A stretch of 64,000 nt of DNA from Lumnitzera littorea (Eukaryota > Streptophyta > Magnoliopsida > Myrtales > Combretaceae): assembly GCA_024138015.1 (NCBI GenBank), contig JAMXBB010000011.1:29874155-29938154 (forward strand), read 5' to 3'. The notes beneath the pieces were generated by a model that did not search any database, had not been told where the DNA came from, and saw nothing but the letters and a program-made list of their open reading frames with translations. How positions within the stretch are numbered: the first letter of the stretch is position 1; each line of letters opens with the position of its first letter. Shown one piece after another: positions 43,781 through 53,905 of this stretch. The position numbers and the translations under genes were made by a program.

Positions 43781-44480
43781 AGCATTGCATTAACTTGATA
43801 CTCAACAATGCCCTGCCGATAAACCAACTCATCGAATGAACCTTAAACAAGCAGCTGAACTTTAAAGACAAGTCAATAAACTACTGAAGAAAGGATATGT
43901 GAGGGAAAGTCTAAGCCCATGTGTTGTACTTGTATTACTTGTGCCAAAGAAGGATGGAACTTAGCATATATACATAGACAGTAGAGCTATCAACAAGATT
44001 ACGATCAAGTATCAATACCCCATCTCGAGGCTAGGTGATATGTTGGATGAACTGAGTGGTACAAGGGTATTCAGCAAAATAGATCTGAATTTGGGATACC
44101 ACCAGATTCGAATGAGATAAGAGAATAAATGAAAGACTGCTTTCAAGACCCAAAATGACCTATACGAGTGGATGGTCATGCCTTTCAGGCTATCAAATGC
44201 CTTAAGCACTTTCATGAGGCTAATGAATCATGTTTTGAGAGATCTAATCAGGAAATTTATTGTCATTTACTTCAACGGCATCCTTGTTTATAATACCGAC
44301 CTAATGATGTATAACAACCACCTCGGCATTGTTTTTAACGTCCTCTGAGCAAAGAGATTGTTCGAAAACTTGAAGAAATGTTGTTTCTAACAGGAGGAAG
44401 TGATCTTCCTAAGCTATGTAGTTAGTGGAAGAGGATTGAGATTAGATAAGGAAAAGGTATGAGCTATTGTCAAGTGGCTA
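43781..44480 (+). pseudogene. Element B reverse transcriptase
   Basis: LLKKGYVRESLSPCVV, VPKKDGT-HIYIDSRAINKI, GTRVFSKIDLNLGYHQIRM and LYEWMVMPFRLSNALSTF are all recognisable. The catalytic box reads YFNG at 44268-44279 in place of YFDD, so both metal-binding Asp residues are lost. It lies in the usual order after protease. The antisense frame at 44012-44215 is a shadow. Confidence 0.9.
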
Positions 44481-45060
44481 ACCCTAACCTCCTATGCCAA
44501 AGTGAGAAGTTTTCATGGATTGGCATCTTTCTACCAATGCTTTATCCAAGGATTTAGTACTATTGTAGCACCTCTGACTAAACTTACAAAGAAGAATGTA
44601 AAGTTTAAGTGGGGAGAGAAAGATGAGAGGAGCTTTGCTAAAGTGAAAACAAGGTTGACCTCTACCCTAGTCTTTGCTCTACTAAACTTTGAAAGAGTAT
44701 TTGAGCTTAAATATGATGTGTCAGGTGTCAACATCAGAGTTGTGCTAATGCAAGAAGGCTAACCTGTCGCTTATCATAGCGAGAAGCTCAAGGGAGCACA
44801 ATTGAACTATTTTGTATATGCCAAAGAACTTTTGGCCTTGTTCCAAGCTCTTCGTACATGGCAGCACTATCTTTTGCCAAAAGAATTTACCATATATACT
44901 AATCATAAGTCCTTATGGTATTTATGAAGCCAATCTAAACTTTCCAAACGCTAAGCCTAATAGATTGAGTTCCTAAAGGGGTTTAACTTTGTCATTAAGT
45001 ACAAGCAAGGCAAGAACAATATAGTTGCTGATGCCTTGTCGAGAAGACATGTTCTTCTCA
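44481..45060 (+). pseudogene. Element B RNase H
   Basis: VRSFHGLASFYQCFIQGFST (near 44500) is the RT-RNase H connection. FELKYDVSGVNIRVVLMQEG keeps the first catalytic Asp. ELLALFQALRTWQHYLLPKE keeps the Glu. FTIYTNHKSLWYL has Asn where Asp is usual. The domain ends with QGKNNIVADALSRRH near 45010. Confidence 0.88.
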
Positions 45061-46298
45061 CTGAGCTACAGATCATATTGTTAAGTTTTGCCAAAGAGCT
45101 GTATTAGAACGATCTTCATTTTACCCCTATATATAAGAACTATGGAGAGGGAAGAGCAATAGACAAGTATCGTGTAAAAGATGGTTATTTTTTTATAAGT
45201 GGCAAGTTATGTATGCTGACTTGCTTAATGAGAGAGTTGCTAGTAAGAAAAGTCTATAATGGAGGACTCTCTGGACACTTTGGAGAGTAAAGAACATATG
45301 AGCTATTGAATGATAGATTCTTCTAGCATAGAATGAAGCATGACGTACATTGTATGATTAAGAGATGCACCATCAATAAAAAAAGCAAAGAGCCAAGTAA
45401 AGCAAAGGAAAGAAATGCCTCTACTTGTTCCAACCAGACCATAAGTTAACCTAAGTATGGACTTTGTCCTTAGATAACCCCGCATCACTTGAGGCAAAGA
45501 TTCTATCATGGTTTTCATAGATAGGTTTAACAAAATGCACATTCTATGCCCTGTACTAAACTAACAATGCTTTAGCTATTGCTTCTTTATTTTTGCAGGA
45601 AAGAGTTCGCTTGCATGGAGTACCAAGGAGTGTGGTGTCAGATCAATAACTAAAATTTTTTATCCATTTCTAGAGAACCCTCTAGCATCGAATAGGAACC
45701 AAACTATTGTTCAACATCTCTTGCCATCCTCAAACTGAGGTAGTCAATCTCACCTTAGGATTATTACTCTAAGCTACAATAAGGAAGAACTTAAATGACT
45801 CGGATGTCTGTTTACTTATGGTCAAATTTGCTTACAATAGGATAGTACACACCATCATCGGGCACACCCCATTTGAAGTCATCTATGGTTTTAACCCTGA
45901 ATTTCCCCTCAATCATACCCCGATGCCCCGTATTTACCTAAAAGATTCAGAAGCAAGAACTCGAGCCTAGTCCATCCAACATATTAATTGAGCTTCCATA
46001 AAACTAAGGGAGAAGAACAAAGGAAGGAAGACTAAGCAATTTCAGCCCAGAAACCAAGTGTAGTTGCACTTGAGTAAGGAAAGATTTCCTAATAAGAGAA
46101 AGAACAAACTATCAGCCTGAGCTGAAGAACTATAATACTCCAGAAGATCAATGACAATGCATACCAATTTAAGTTTCCAAAAGACTTAAGAGTATCAAAT
46201 GTGTTTAATGTTGTCAACCTCAACCCTCATCGACCTGAAGGGAACTTAGACAAAGACCAGTTAGATTTAATCCTAAATCTTAATCAACTCGATAGGGA
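45061..46298 (+). pseudogene. Element B integrase
   Basis: The zinc region includes GGLSGHFGE and MKHDVHCMIKRC (near 45260-45370). The core begins near YGLCP/DSIMVFIDRFNKM (about 45500). Later parts need several frame changes. The C-terminal domain reads INDNAYQFKFPKDLRVSNVF followed by NVVNLNPHRPEGN near 46215. No chromodomain was seen. Many stops occur, and the DDE triad cannot be traced cleanly. The element ends with GATAGGGA, a weak polypurine tract, just before the 3' LTR. Confidence 0.82.
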
Positions 46299-47126
46299 TG
46301 ATAGGAATCGGACTATTGGACCTTTGAGCCACGCTTGAGCCCAAGGGCTAAAAAGGATAGCTAAGCAAATTCTTTCCTTAAGACCCACAACTAAGGAGTC
46401 TGAGCTACTATAATCTACTGATCTAATGCCCTGGTCAGACTGAACCCTTACATACTGATCATTCATCTCCAATTGCCGACCTGAACTGTACTTGAACATT
46501 AGCTCAACCAACCTGAATCCAAGCCATACTAAAAGTACCTAAGGTGAATTTACCTCAAAAGAATTATCTACTCAACTCGGTACAACTGACCTACTACCCC
46601 TGCTCGGTACCTCGACTCATCAGAAACCAAGTTAATTGCACAAAATTGTCTTTTTTGCCTGAAAGCCATCCACCCATAATGAGCCACGTATTTGAGCAAC
46701 CATATGATAGAATCCTCCATACAAGATGCTCATTTGGTTGTATTTTCAATTATACCCTTATTATTCCTTGCACATTACTTCTTTTAAATAATACCCTTTT
46801 TAGTCTTTTCCATTTTTAGGTAGGTTATCCTAGTTTTTTTGGGTGTAAATACACATTGTACATATAGCCGCAGGGATCACCGTCATCAATGTACTGAATA
46901 TACTTCTTTATGAACATTACTCTCATTAGCTTGTTTATTTTCTTCACTCTTATCCTAACCCTTAAGCAAGGCTAGGTGGTAAGTAACCTTACCGGACCAC
47001 CTCATACGTCATATTGAGTTATGTCATAAGTCCTCGAAAGTTCCATTGGTATATTATATCCTATAAAACTAGTCATAGGTTTGCTTGTGTTTTACTTTTC
47101 ATGTTGTTTTCCATACTTTTCCATCA
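46299..47126 (+). repeat. 3' LTR of element B
   Basis: 828 bp, TGATAGGAATCGG to CCATCA, the partner of 41141-41953. A TATA-like GGTGTAAATACACATTG lies near 46842. Confidence 0.92.
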
Positions 47127-47706
47127 CCTTTTTCGAGCTTTCTAAAAGCTCAAACCTACCCCAGTGACCAGCCTTATTTGTTCTCGGCTATGGTTTCGCA
47201 CTAATCCATGTCTCTTTAGGTTACTTCTATAGACAGTTGGCTTACCTAGGTAGAGTGGGGACCTTCCTTTGGAAGTTGACATCGTCATAGCCCCTTATGC
47301 TTGGAGTTCAGCCCAATTGAAACTTAGGGATTAGTCACATCCATCCCATTGGAGTCTATAGGCTAACTCGAAGTTGAGAGCAGTTCCTCTAGGAGAAAGG
47401 CTTGATACAAGAAGCTAAGTCAAAGTTAAGAGCAATCATGAGGGCTAAGCATCAAGTAGTGAACGAGGAGATAACCTTTGTAATTGTACGTTTGTTTTTG
47501 TATGTACTTGGGGTCGAGATATCAACCCCTAAAGCTCTATAATCTCATCCACTATCTAAATAACGTTTCTCCTTTTTATTTGTATTTTTTCATTTAATGT
47601 TCGATTTGCCTTTAGTTTTTCTTTCTTCATTCAACTGTGATAAATTTATTGAGCTCGTATCTACTCGCTTTATCCTATGCGTAAGCTTACTAATGTTGAA
47701 ACACAA
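47127..47706. other. Unassigned repeat sequence between B and the 101-bp array
   Basis: Resembles 3'-UTR sequence seen right of element E: GTAATTGTACGTTTGTTTTTG, then GGGGTCGAGATATCAACCCC (a 5-bp inverted pair) near 47510. The segment 47240-47290 (GGTAGAGTGGGGACCTTCC) is similar to 41072-41130, the left flank of B. It may be the continuation of the sequence B inserted into, or the LTR side of element F. Confidence 0.35.
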
Positions 47707-48290
47707 ACTAACTCAAGGTATGTGCTCGAGTAATGAAAATTAGCCGGAAAGTATAGGAGCCTAGTGTAAAGCAACATCTAGTCAATCCTACAAAGTTAAT
47801 GTAGTTACTAATTCAAACAACTTTCCCAGGGATGGATCTCAACTTGATTTTGGGTGTCCGGCAGGAGCTAGTTCTCAAGAATAAGAAGTAGCAAGTAACA
47901 TTAGCGGTGACTAACTTGGGCGAGCACTCAAGGATGAAAATTAACCCGAGGTTGAGAGCTTGATGGGGAGCAACATTCGATAAGGAGTAACCTGTAATGT
48001 TAGCACGATCACTAACTTAGGTAAGCATTTGGGGATGAGAATCGACCCGAGGTTGAGGGCTTAGTGGGGACCGATGCTCAATAAGAAGTAGCCCATAATG
48101 TTAGCATGGTTACTAACTTGGGGGAGCACTTAGGGATGAGAATCGACCCAAGGTTGAGAGCTTGGTAGGGACCGATGCTCGTTTACAAGTTCATGGCCCT
48201 AAGTTGTTAGTCTATGCACTAACAAAAGGGGTATATTCTAAGATGATAATTGACCCGGTGCTATAGCTTGATATGAGCTAAGGATATATA
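47707..48290 (-). repeat. 101-bp tandem array, about 5 to 6 units
   Basis: Units start with ACTAAC/ACTAAT at 47707, 47807, 47910, 48011 and 48112, with a degenerate sixth near 48219; spacings are 100, 103, 101 and 101. The two best units share GATGARAATYRACCCGAGG and GAATAAGAAGTAGC-like words. The array abuts the integrase end of F on its downstream (sense) side, so it fits a 3'-UTR repeat of a Tat-type element. Confidence 0.85.
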
Positions 48291-48374
48291 AAAAAGAGAG
48301 ACAAGTGTAAGGAACTCATCATTTTATTAGTTGCAATCACAGTTATAGATGTTTCTAACCATACTACAACACTT

Positions 48375-49460
48375 AGTAAAAAGGTTTCCAACTTATAAGC
48401 TCCTTTCCTTATGTCCTCTACTATCCGTACTAGGTTATCCCCATTGGGGGCAAGCTTACCCCATCCTTCGACCAAACTTGTGGCCTCTAACTTTCTACAT
48501 ACTAAGGCTTCAGCTAGAAAAACTTATGCTTCACTTTCTAGTTGTAATATCAAGCAATTTGCTATTGATAAGCCACTGTTTAAGCTTACATGAGGTATTG
48601 CACTTCCTCGATAGTATCAAGGCTCGCCTGCCGGGCCATGTGATGAGTATATACATCAAAGTGTTGGACCCTACTAATGGGCAACTCTAGCTTGATTGGG
48701 AGAATAGCCTCTGCCCCAAATGCGAGACAAAAGGGAGTTTCTCTAGTAGACGTCCTGTATGACATATCATATCCCTAAAGTATGTTTGGGAGCTTGTCAG
48801 CCCACCCACCTCCTACTTGCTCCACCTTCTTCGTAGGGCTATTAAGAATAATCTTGTTAATGGCCTTAACCTAGCCATTAATCTGGGGCTAAGCGACTAA
48901 GGCATAATGAAGTTTGACGCCATGCTTATCATAGAATTCCCTGAATTTGTTACTGTCGAATTGTCTTCCATTGTCAATGATTAAACTATACGGTACCCTG
49001 AAGCAGGAGATTATGTATGTGAGTACAAACCCTTTAGTTACTCAGGCTATAATGGTCGCTACAACCAATGCTTTCACCCATTTGGTGATGTAGTTGATCG
49101 CCACTAAGATAAATTGCTAGCCTGACAATACCTTTAGGAAAGGTTTGAGGACATCTAGTCCCCATTAGGCGAACGACCATAAGCTTCTCAAAGGATGCAG
49201 TTTTAAGCTTGGAGCATGGGTCATTAAGGCGTGCTTTTGCAATAGGTGGCATTTTCGGACTAAGGCTTTCATGTCTTCCTTCATTGTGGCCAATAATAGC
49301 CTAGCCACAAGGCTCAAACGTACAAAGCTTAAGATTGAATGTTGTTACTGCATACTCTCGCATGAAGTTCCTCAAGGGCATAGACACCTTCCTCCTTTCT
49401 AAGGCATCTTAACAATTGGGTGTTTTGTCCCAATTGATACAGCACGTCGTCAATCAAGGT
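48375..49460 (-). pseudogene. Element F integrase
   Basis: Sense order: KCHLLQKHALMTHAPSLKL (end of the zinc region), WGLDVLKPFLKVLSG with the first Asp, QFILVAINYITKWVKALVVA, PYSLIIDNGRQFDSNKFREF with the second Asp, and ING-VKAINKIILN where the catalytic Glu has become Lys. Then come TSTRETPFCLAFGAEAILP and GKLAPNGDNLVRIVEDIRKG followed by AYKLETF. Stops and shifts are frequent. Antisense frames at 48349-48690 are shadows. Confidence 0.85.
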
Positions 49461-49499
49461 GTAATTAACTAAGGCGTAGGCTAGCCCTTTTACCTTTGT

Positions 49500-50490
49500 C
49501 TAATCTCGGGTAACACCCTCATCTTCAAGTGTTTCACAATGGGGTCCATCCAGCATGGTTCGAGATTTACAGGCCATATCTCAAGGACCTCTTGTCCTTG
49601 CACTTTTGTACTTCGTTTAGAGAGGTACTGTATGCAAAGTAGCTTATCATCATCATACAGTACAGGGACAATGGATGAGGCTAACCTACATAACTTATCT
49701 ACTTCTACATTCTCTACTCAAGAGATCTTGTTGACCTTCCATGATGTGAACTCAACAAGCAAGCCTTAGACTATCTACAAATACATGACCATTGTTTCCC
49801 CTTTGGTCTCTTACTCCCCTTTTAATTATTGGACCATTAGCATAGAGTCCGACTAAATGCTTGACTTCTCAACTCCTATGTGTTTAGCAATCTTTAAGCC
49901 AACAATGAGTGCCTCATACTTAGCCTCATTGTTTCTTACTGAGAAACCAAACTTCAGGGCATAAAGTATTTTCATGCCATACAAGCCTTGCAATGTTACA
50001 CCAGCCTCACTCGCCCTTTAGTGGATAAGCCATCAATGTAGAAAGTCCATACTAGTTTAGCGAGCTCTAATTGCGACTCATCTACTTAGTGTATTCTACT
50101 ATAAAATTGGTGAGAATGTGTGCCTTAATTACTTATTTAGGGCTAAACTAGACTCTGTAGGCATTAAGCTCGAGGGAGTATTTCATCATTTGGCTTGAGG
50201 CATCAAGCTTAGGGAGGATAGCTCTGAGTGGTTGGTTCGTTAGCACGATGATTGGGTACAACTAGAAGTAAGGCCGAAGCTTCCATACGATAATGACCAC
50301 AACTAAGGTAAACTTCTCGACCTTAGTGTACCTAGTCTTCAACCTTTACAAGATGTGACTGACGTAATATATGGGCTTGAGCTCTTCCCCTTCTACTTAG
50401 ACAAGGATTGATGATGATGCTTTCTTACTGACAATGAGGTAAAGGTATAACTCTTCACCAAGTATGGACCTAGAAAGTATTGGCCAGCTT
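49500..50490 (-). pseudogene. Element F RNase H region(s)
   Basis: Recognisable pieces include ELYLYLIVSKKASSSILV and PIYYVSHIL, then VEKFTLVVVIIVWKLRPYF and VLTNQPLRAILPKLDASSQM, which match a gypsy RNase H. Lower coordinates (49500-50000) would hold the second RNase H expected in this lineage; a GLKIAKHIG-like and EYEALI-like trace is visible, but I cannot define its catalytic residues. Confidence 0.65.
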
Positions 50491-51345
50491 TCCAAGAAGT
50501 CGTTCAGGTCATCAATGGTTTTTTGACATTCGGTCATCCATTTGAATTTTATAGGGTTCTTCAATTGCTCGAAGAATTATAAGCACTTATTTGTGCTTCT
50601 CGACACAAATCTATTCAAGGTAGCAATTCTATCGATTAAGCACTATACTTCCATTATGGTTTTAGGGCACTACATATCCCAAACCAATTTGACTTCATCA
50701 AGATTAGCTTCTATTCCTTGCTCTATTACCATAAAGCCTCGAAACTTCCCATATGTGACTCCGAAGACACATTTCTAAGGGTTCATCTTTATTTGGTAGT
50801 GTCACAATGTCTAAAATGTTTCTCTAAGGTCTTTAATGTGGCCTCTCCTGTCTTTGCTCTTTACAATCATATCATTTACATAAAATACAATGTTCTTGTC
50901 GATTTGTGGCTTGAATATGGAGGTAACAAGCCTTTAATACATCATACTAGCATTCTTCAAGCTAAAGAGCATGACCTTATAGCAATAAGTTCCAAAGTCT
51001 GTAATGATCGAGGTGTAGACCTCATCTTCCAAAGCCATCCAAATTTGTTTATATCCCAAGTAAGCATCCATGAAACTAAGTAATGCATATCTAGATGTCA
51101 AATTGACAAGCTAGTCAATACAAGGGAGAGGACAGCAATCTTTAGGGCATGCCTTATTTAGGTCAGTGTAATTTATGTACATTCGCCATTTGCCATTAGC
51201 TTTCTTTATGAGTATGGTGTTCGTAAGCTAGGATGGGTATTTCTCTTGTCTTTATGAATCCAGCTTATAGCAGCTTCTGCACTTCTTATTCAATTGCAAC
51301 TTGGCGTTCCAAGGTGAAGTGTTACTTTTTCTACTTAACTATTGG
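50491..51345 (-). pseudogene. Element F reverse transcriptase
   Basis: ILIKKANGKWRMYINYTDLN, KACPKDCCPLPCID, LLSFMDAYLGYKQIWM, TYCYKVMLFSLKNASMMY and the catalytic box YVND (50871-50882) in place of YVDD, followed by MIVKSKDRRGHIKDLRETF. The KACPKD motif is typical of the Athila/Tat group. Many stops occur between open pieces of fewer than 90 codons. The long + strand frame at 50718-51083 is its antisense shadow. Confidence 0.87.
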
Positions 51346-52860
51346 ACACTAGGATTGATGTTGAGATGATGAGTGGCTTCAAGTATGTTGATAATCTCTA
51401 ACATGTCCTCTAGTGCAAATGTGAATATGTCCATGTTATGTTTGAGGAATTGGGTAAGCTTAGCCTTCTCATCATTGGGCAACTTTGCTTTAATTCTAAT
51501 GGTCATTCTGAGGGTAATCATGAGCTCAATTTCTATAGTTTTCTTGGCTGGCTCTCCTTGCAGTGTTAAGGCTGTAATGATGGTGACTTCTATGTTCATG
51601 ATGTTGTCTTTAGTTTAAGCTTCAAGATAAGGGGATATGGATAACTTCTGGTTCCCTCGAGCTTCACCAACTTTGATTGGTGTCATGAATTTTGCTTTCA
51701 AGCACCTTTAGCTTATTAACATGTCAAACTTTGTAATGCTCAATCAACCAAGAATTAAACTTTATGGTGACCAATGGTTGATGATGAGGAAGTCAATGGA
51801 CTGTGTGGTGACATGTTCATTGTCGTCCAATTATATTGGGAGGGTAATGATTCCTTTGGTAGGCACAGGTTTTGCTCCCTCGAAACCTATGAGGTCAAGC
51901 TTGTATGGTTACAGGGGTTCATTCAACTGTTCTTTCACTTGCTCGTAAGCATTGTAGAGGAGTATTTTTGCCAAGCTCTAACAATCAATGAATGTTTTGG
52001 GGACATTACAGTAACCAATTTCAACATTTATTATGAGAGCATCACTATAAGGGAAGTCAATGCCTTATTCGTCTTCATTAGTAAAGCTGACTATTAAGTT
52101 TATTCTTGGCTTTTCTATTCTTATAAGGTATGCCTTATGCTTGGCCATCATGGTTATAGCATCCTAGAGGAGGCCAGGGCCCCTAAATATGGTAGTAGTC
52201 ACTAAACTTGCCCGAGTTTGCCACTTCTAGGGTTTTGTGAACAATAGGTACTCATAAGAGTTGTTGTCTGAACTCATACATGATTTCCATGAGAGGCCTA
52301 TTGAGGGATATATACGAGGGGATAGTCTTGGAACTTCTATCTCTGTCTTTCTCGTTTGTCCCATACCAGGGACTATAGTTTGGGGTCCCTAAGCCCTAAG
52401 TAGTCCCTCGCCGACCTGTAAATGTTGTTGTCCACCTCAAATCAAGCTCTAATGGCATCTTCTTGGGCTACATACTTCTTATCCACTTGCATGAACTCAT
52501 CTAAAGACTTAAGCTTGTTTAGTGGGACCGCATTAAACAACCTCCCAATAGGATCTATTCCTATAATGAGGGTTTATAAGGTTATTCTAGTATTGAACTT
52601 GGACACTTGTAGCATTGTGCAATTAAAGCGCTTAAGGTATGCTCGTAAGGTTTTGTTTAGTCACTGCCTCACATTATAGAGTATGAAGAATTTCTTCGCA
52701 GCACCTTCGAGCTTAGAAAGTGTTGTTAGAATTTGCCTACTAGGTCATCGAACAATGTGACAAAGCTGTTAAGAAGGGTGTTGAACCAATGTAAGGCTAC
52801 ACTAGGTTGGTTGGTCACCCTTAATGAAACTAATTGACAACTCAAGTTTCAAATTAAAAT
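51346..52860 (-). pseudogene. Element F gag and protease remnants
   Basis: The 5' part contains TLRVTNQPSVALHWFNTLL-like sequence near 52790 and FVTLFDDLVGKF, the conserved W/F-rich gag core. Protease-like LNEPL/YKLDLIGFEGAKPVP is near 51900, followed by IITLPI. An 86-codon open segment (51339-51599) has the pre-RT linker MTIRIKAKLPNDEKAKLTQF and NMDIFTFALEDMLEI. The coding sequence breaks off near 52860. Confidence 0.7.
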
Positions 52861-53282
52861 CCAAAAATGATTGCATGTAACCTCCAAGGTACCATAACTG
52901 TAAGGTTGTCTCTTAACAAGAGCACCAATTATTACAACCTAAGCCCAAGAGAAGCACCCAACTCAAGAGATTAATCCAATAGGTAGGAGAACTTTTTAGA
53001 CTTAAGTATTACAATTGGTCCATGTAACTACTTCATGTAGGATCATAACGCATATACCTAACTTCAAGCTAATCATTAAAAAACAACACGTAATATTGCA
53101 TTCATATGATTATCCATATGTAGCATATGTTCAACAACTTACTTAACGTACATGTATGTCATATTTGAAAGACTTTCCATCTCATTAATTTGTGAAGGTA
53201 CTACTCATCCCTCTCCAAATTTACACATATTATCGTTCCCCCCAGTATTGTTCAACTGTGAAAGTACTATTGGTAAGTTTCA
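52861..53282. other. Unassigned sequence between elements F and D
   Basis: About 420 bases with mixed composition and no protein-like frame. It separates the abrupt end of F from the presumed LTR start of D. It may be host DNA or part of another decayed element. Confidence 0.45.
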
Positions 53283-53525
53283 TGTACAATCAAAAAAATA
53301 GGGTCCTAACTCAAAAATAATAAATAAAAGAAATCGAAAATGATGAAAATACAAAATAAAATGATAAAAGTAAAAAATTATTAAGATTTTCTAGATTTTT
53401 TAGAAAGTAAATTCTTTTAAGGACAAATAGCTTTAGTTTTAGCTTAGTTCAAATAATTATTTTAGGGAGTCGCGTGTTTTAAGTATAATTTAATCGTACT
53501 AAAATCAAGGCACAGACTAACGACT

Positions 53526-53605
53526 TGATGGATAAGCACATGGAGTTAACATTGGATATTAGCTAGCAATCATTGGATATTAGCTAGCAATCATGGGTTC
53601 GAATC
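53526..53605 (+). other. tRNA-like A-box/B-box module in the D LTR
   Basis: TGATGGATAAGCACATGG (53526-53543) resembles the D-arm/A box of a tRNA gene, and GGGTTCGAATC (53595-53605) is a near-perfect B box. Between them a 21-bp unit is tandemly duplicated (53551-53571, 53572-53592). This is the best preserved of the three copies of the module, but it lacks a closing acceptor stem. Confidence 0.5.
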
Positions 53606-53894
53606 TCATTAGGCACTTATATGTTGTTTATTTCTTTATCTTTCATTTAGTGAAAACCGGTTGAGTGAATGGGTTTCAAATCTAAATCTTTGAATCTTTT
53701 GTGAGATTCATATCTAACTTGATTTATATCAAATCCGATTTAAATTGTTATGAAAGATTTAAATCTAGTTTAATTTTTATCAAATCGGGTTTAAATTAAT
53801 ATAAACGATTTAAATTTTAGTTAATCTTTATCAAATCAACTTAGGATTAATATAATAGATACGGTTTGATATGATCTAAGATCTTGTTTCGAAC

Positions 53895-53905
53895 TTTATA
53901 AATAT
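53895..53905 (+). promoter_or_regulatory. TATA box of the D LTR
   Basis: CTTTATAAATATGCATC, located about 290 bases after the tRNA-like module and just before the change to G-poor sequence that would begin R. Confidence 0.5.

Larger units (their letters stand above)
41141..47126 (+). mobile_element. Element B: Ty3/gypsy retrotransposon, decayed
   Basis: 5,986 bp with LTRs 41141-41953 and 46299-47126 that begin TGATGG/TGATAG and end CCATCA. Gag, zinc knuckle, protease, RT, RNase H and integrase remnants follow on the + strand. Flanking 5-mers are GTCCT and CCTTT, with only a shifted CCTT in common, so the target duplication is not convincing. No primer-binding site follows the 5' LTR. LTR sequence and pol motifs are related to element A. 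Nearly every domain has several stops. Confidence 0.9.
48291..52860 (-). mobile_element. Element F: truncated Tat-lineage gypsy element
   Basis: The - strand carries gag, protease, RT, RNase H and integrase remnants in gypsy order, without recognisable LTRs or primer site. Protein motifs resemble Athila/Tat-type (Retand-like) elements and differ from C and D. The gag end at about 52860 stops abruptly at unrelated sequence, so the 5' end is missing. The 3' side runs into the 101-bp array. Frames are heavily decayed. Confidence 0.8.

Noticed and set aside
41136..47131. Clean 5-bp target duplication for element B
   Set aside because: GTCCT and CCTTT do not match in register; only a shifted CCTT is shared.
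48349..48690. 113-codon + strand frame
   Set aside because: It is antisense to the integrase of F; GKLAPNG and RIVEDIRKGAYKLE are on the - strand.
50718..51083. 121-codon + strand frame
   Set aside because: It is antisense to the F reverse transcriptase with its YVND box.
53526..53605. A functional tRNA gene
   Set aside because: A-box and B-box-like motifs are present, but I see no pairing acceptor stem or anticodon arm, and a 21-bp duplication separates the boxes.
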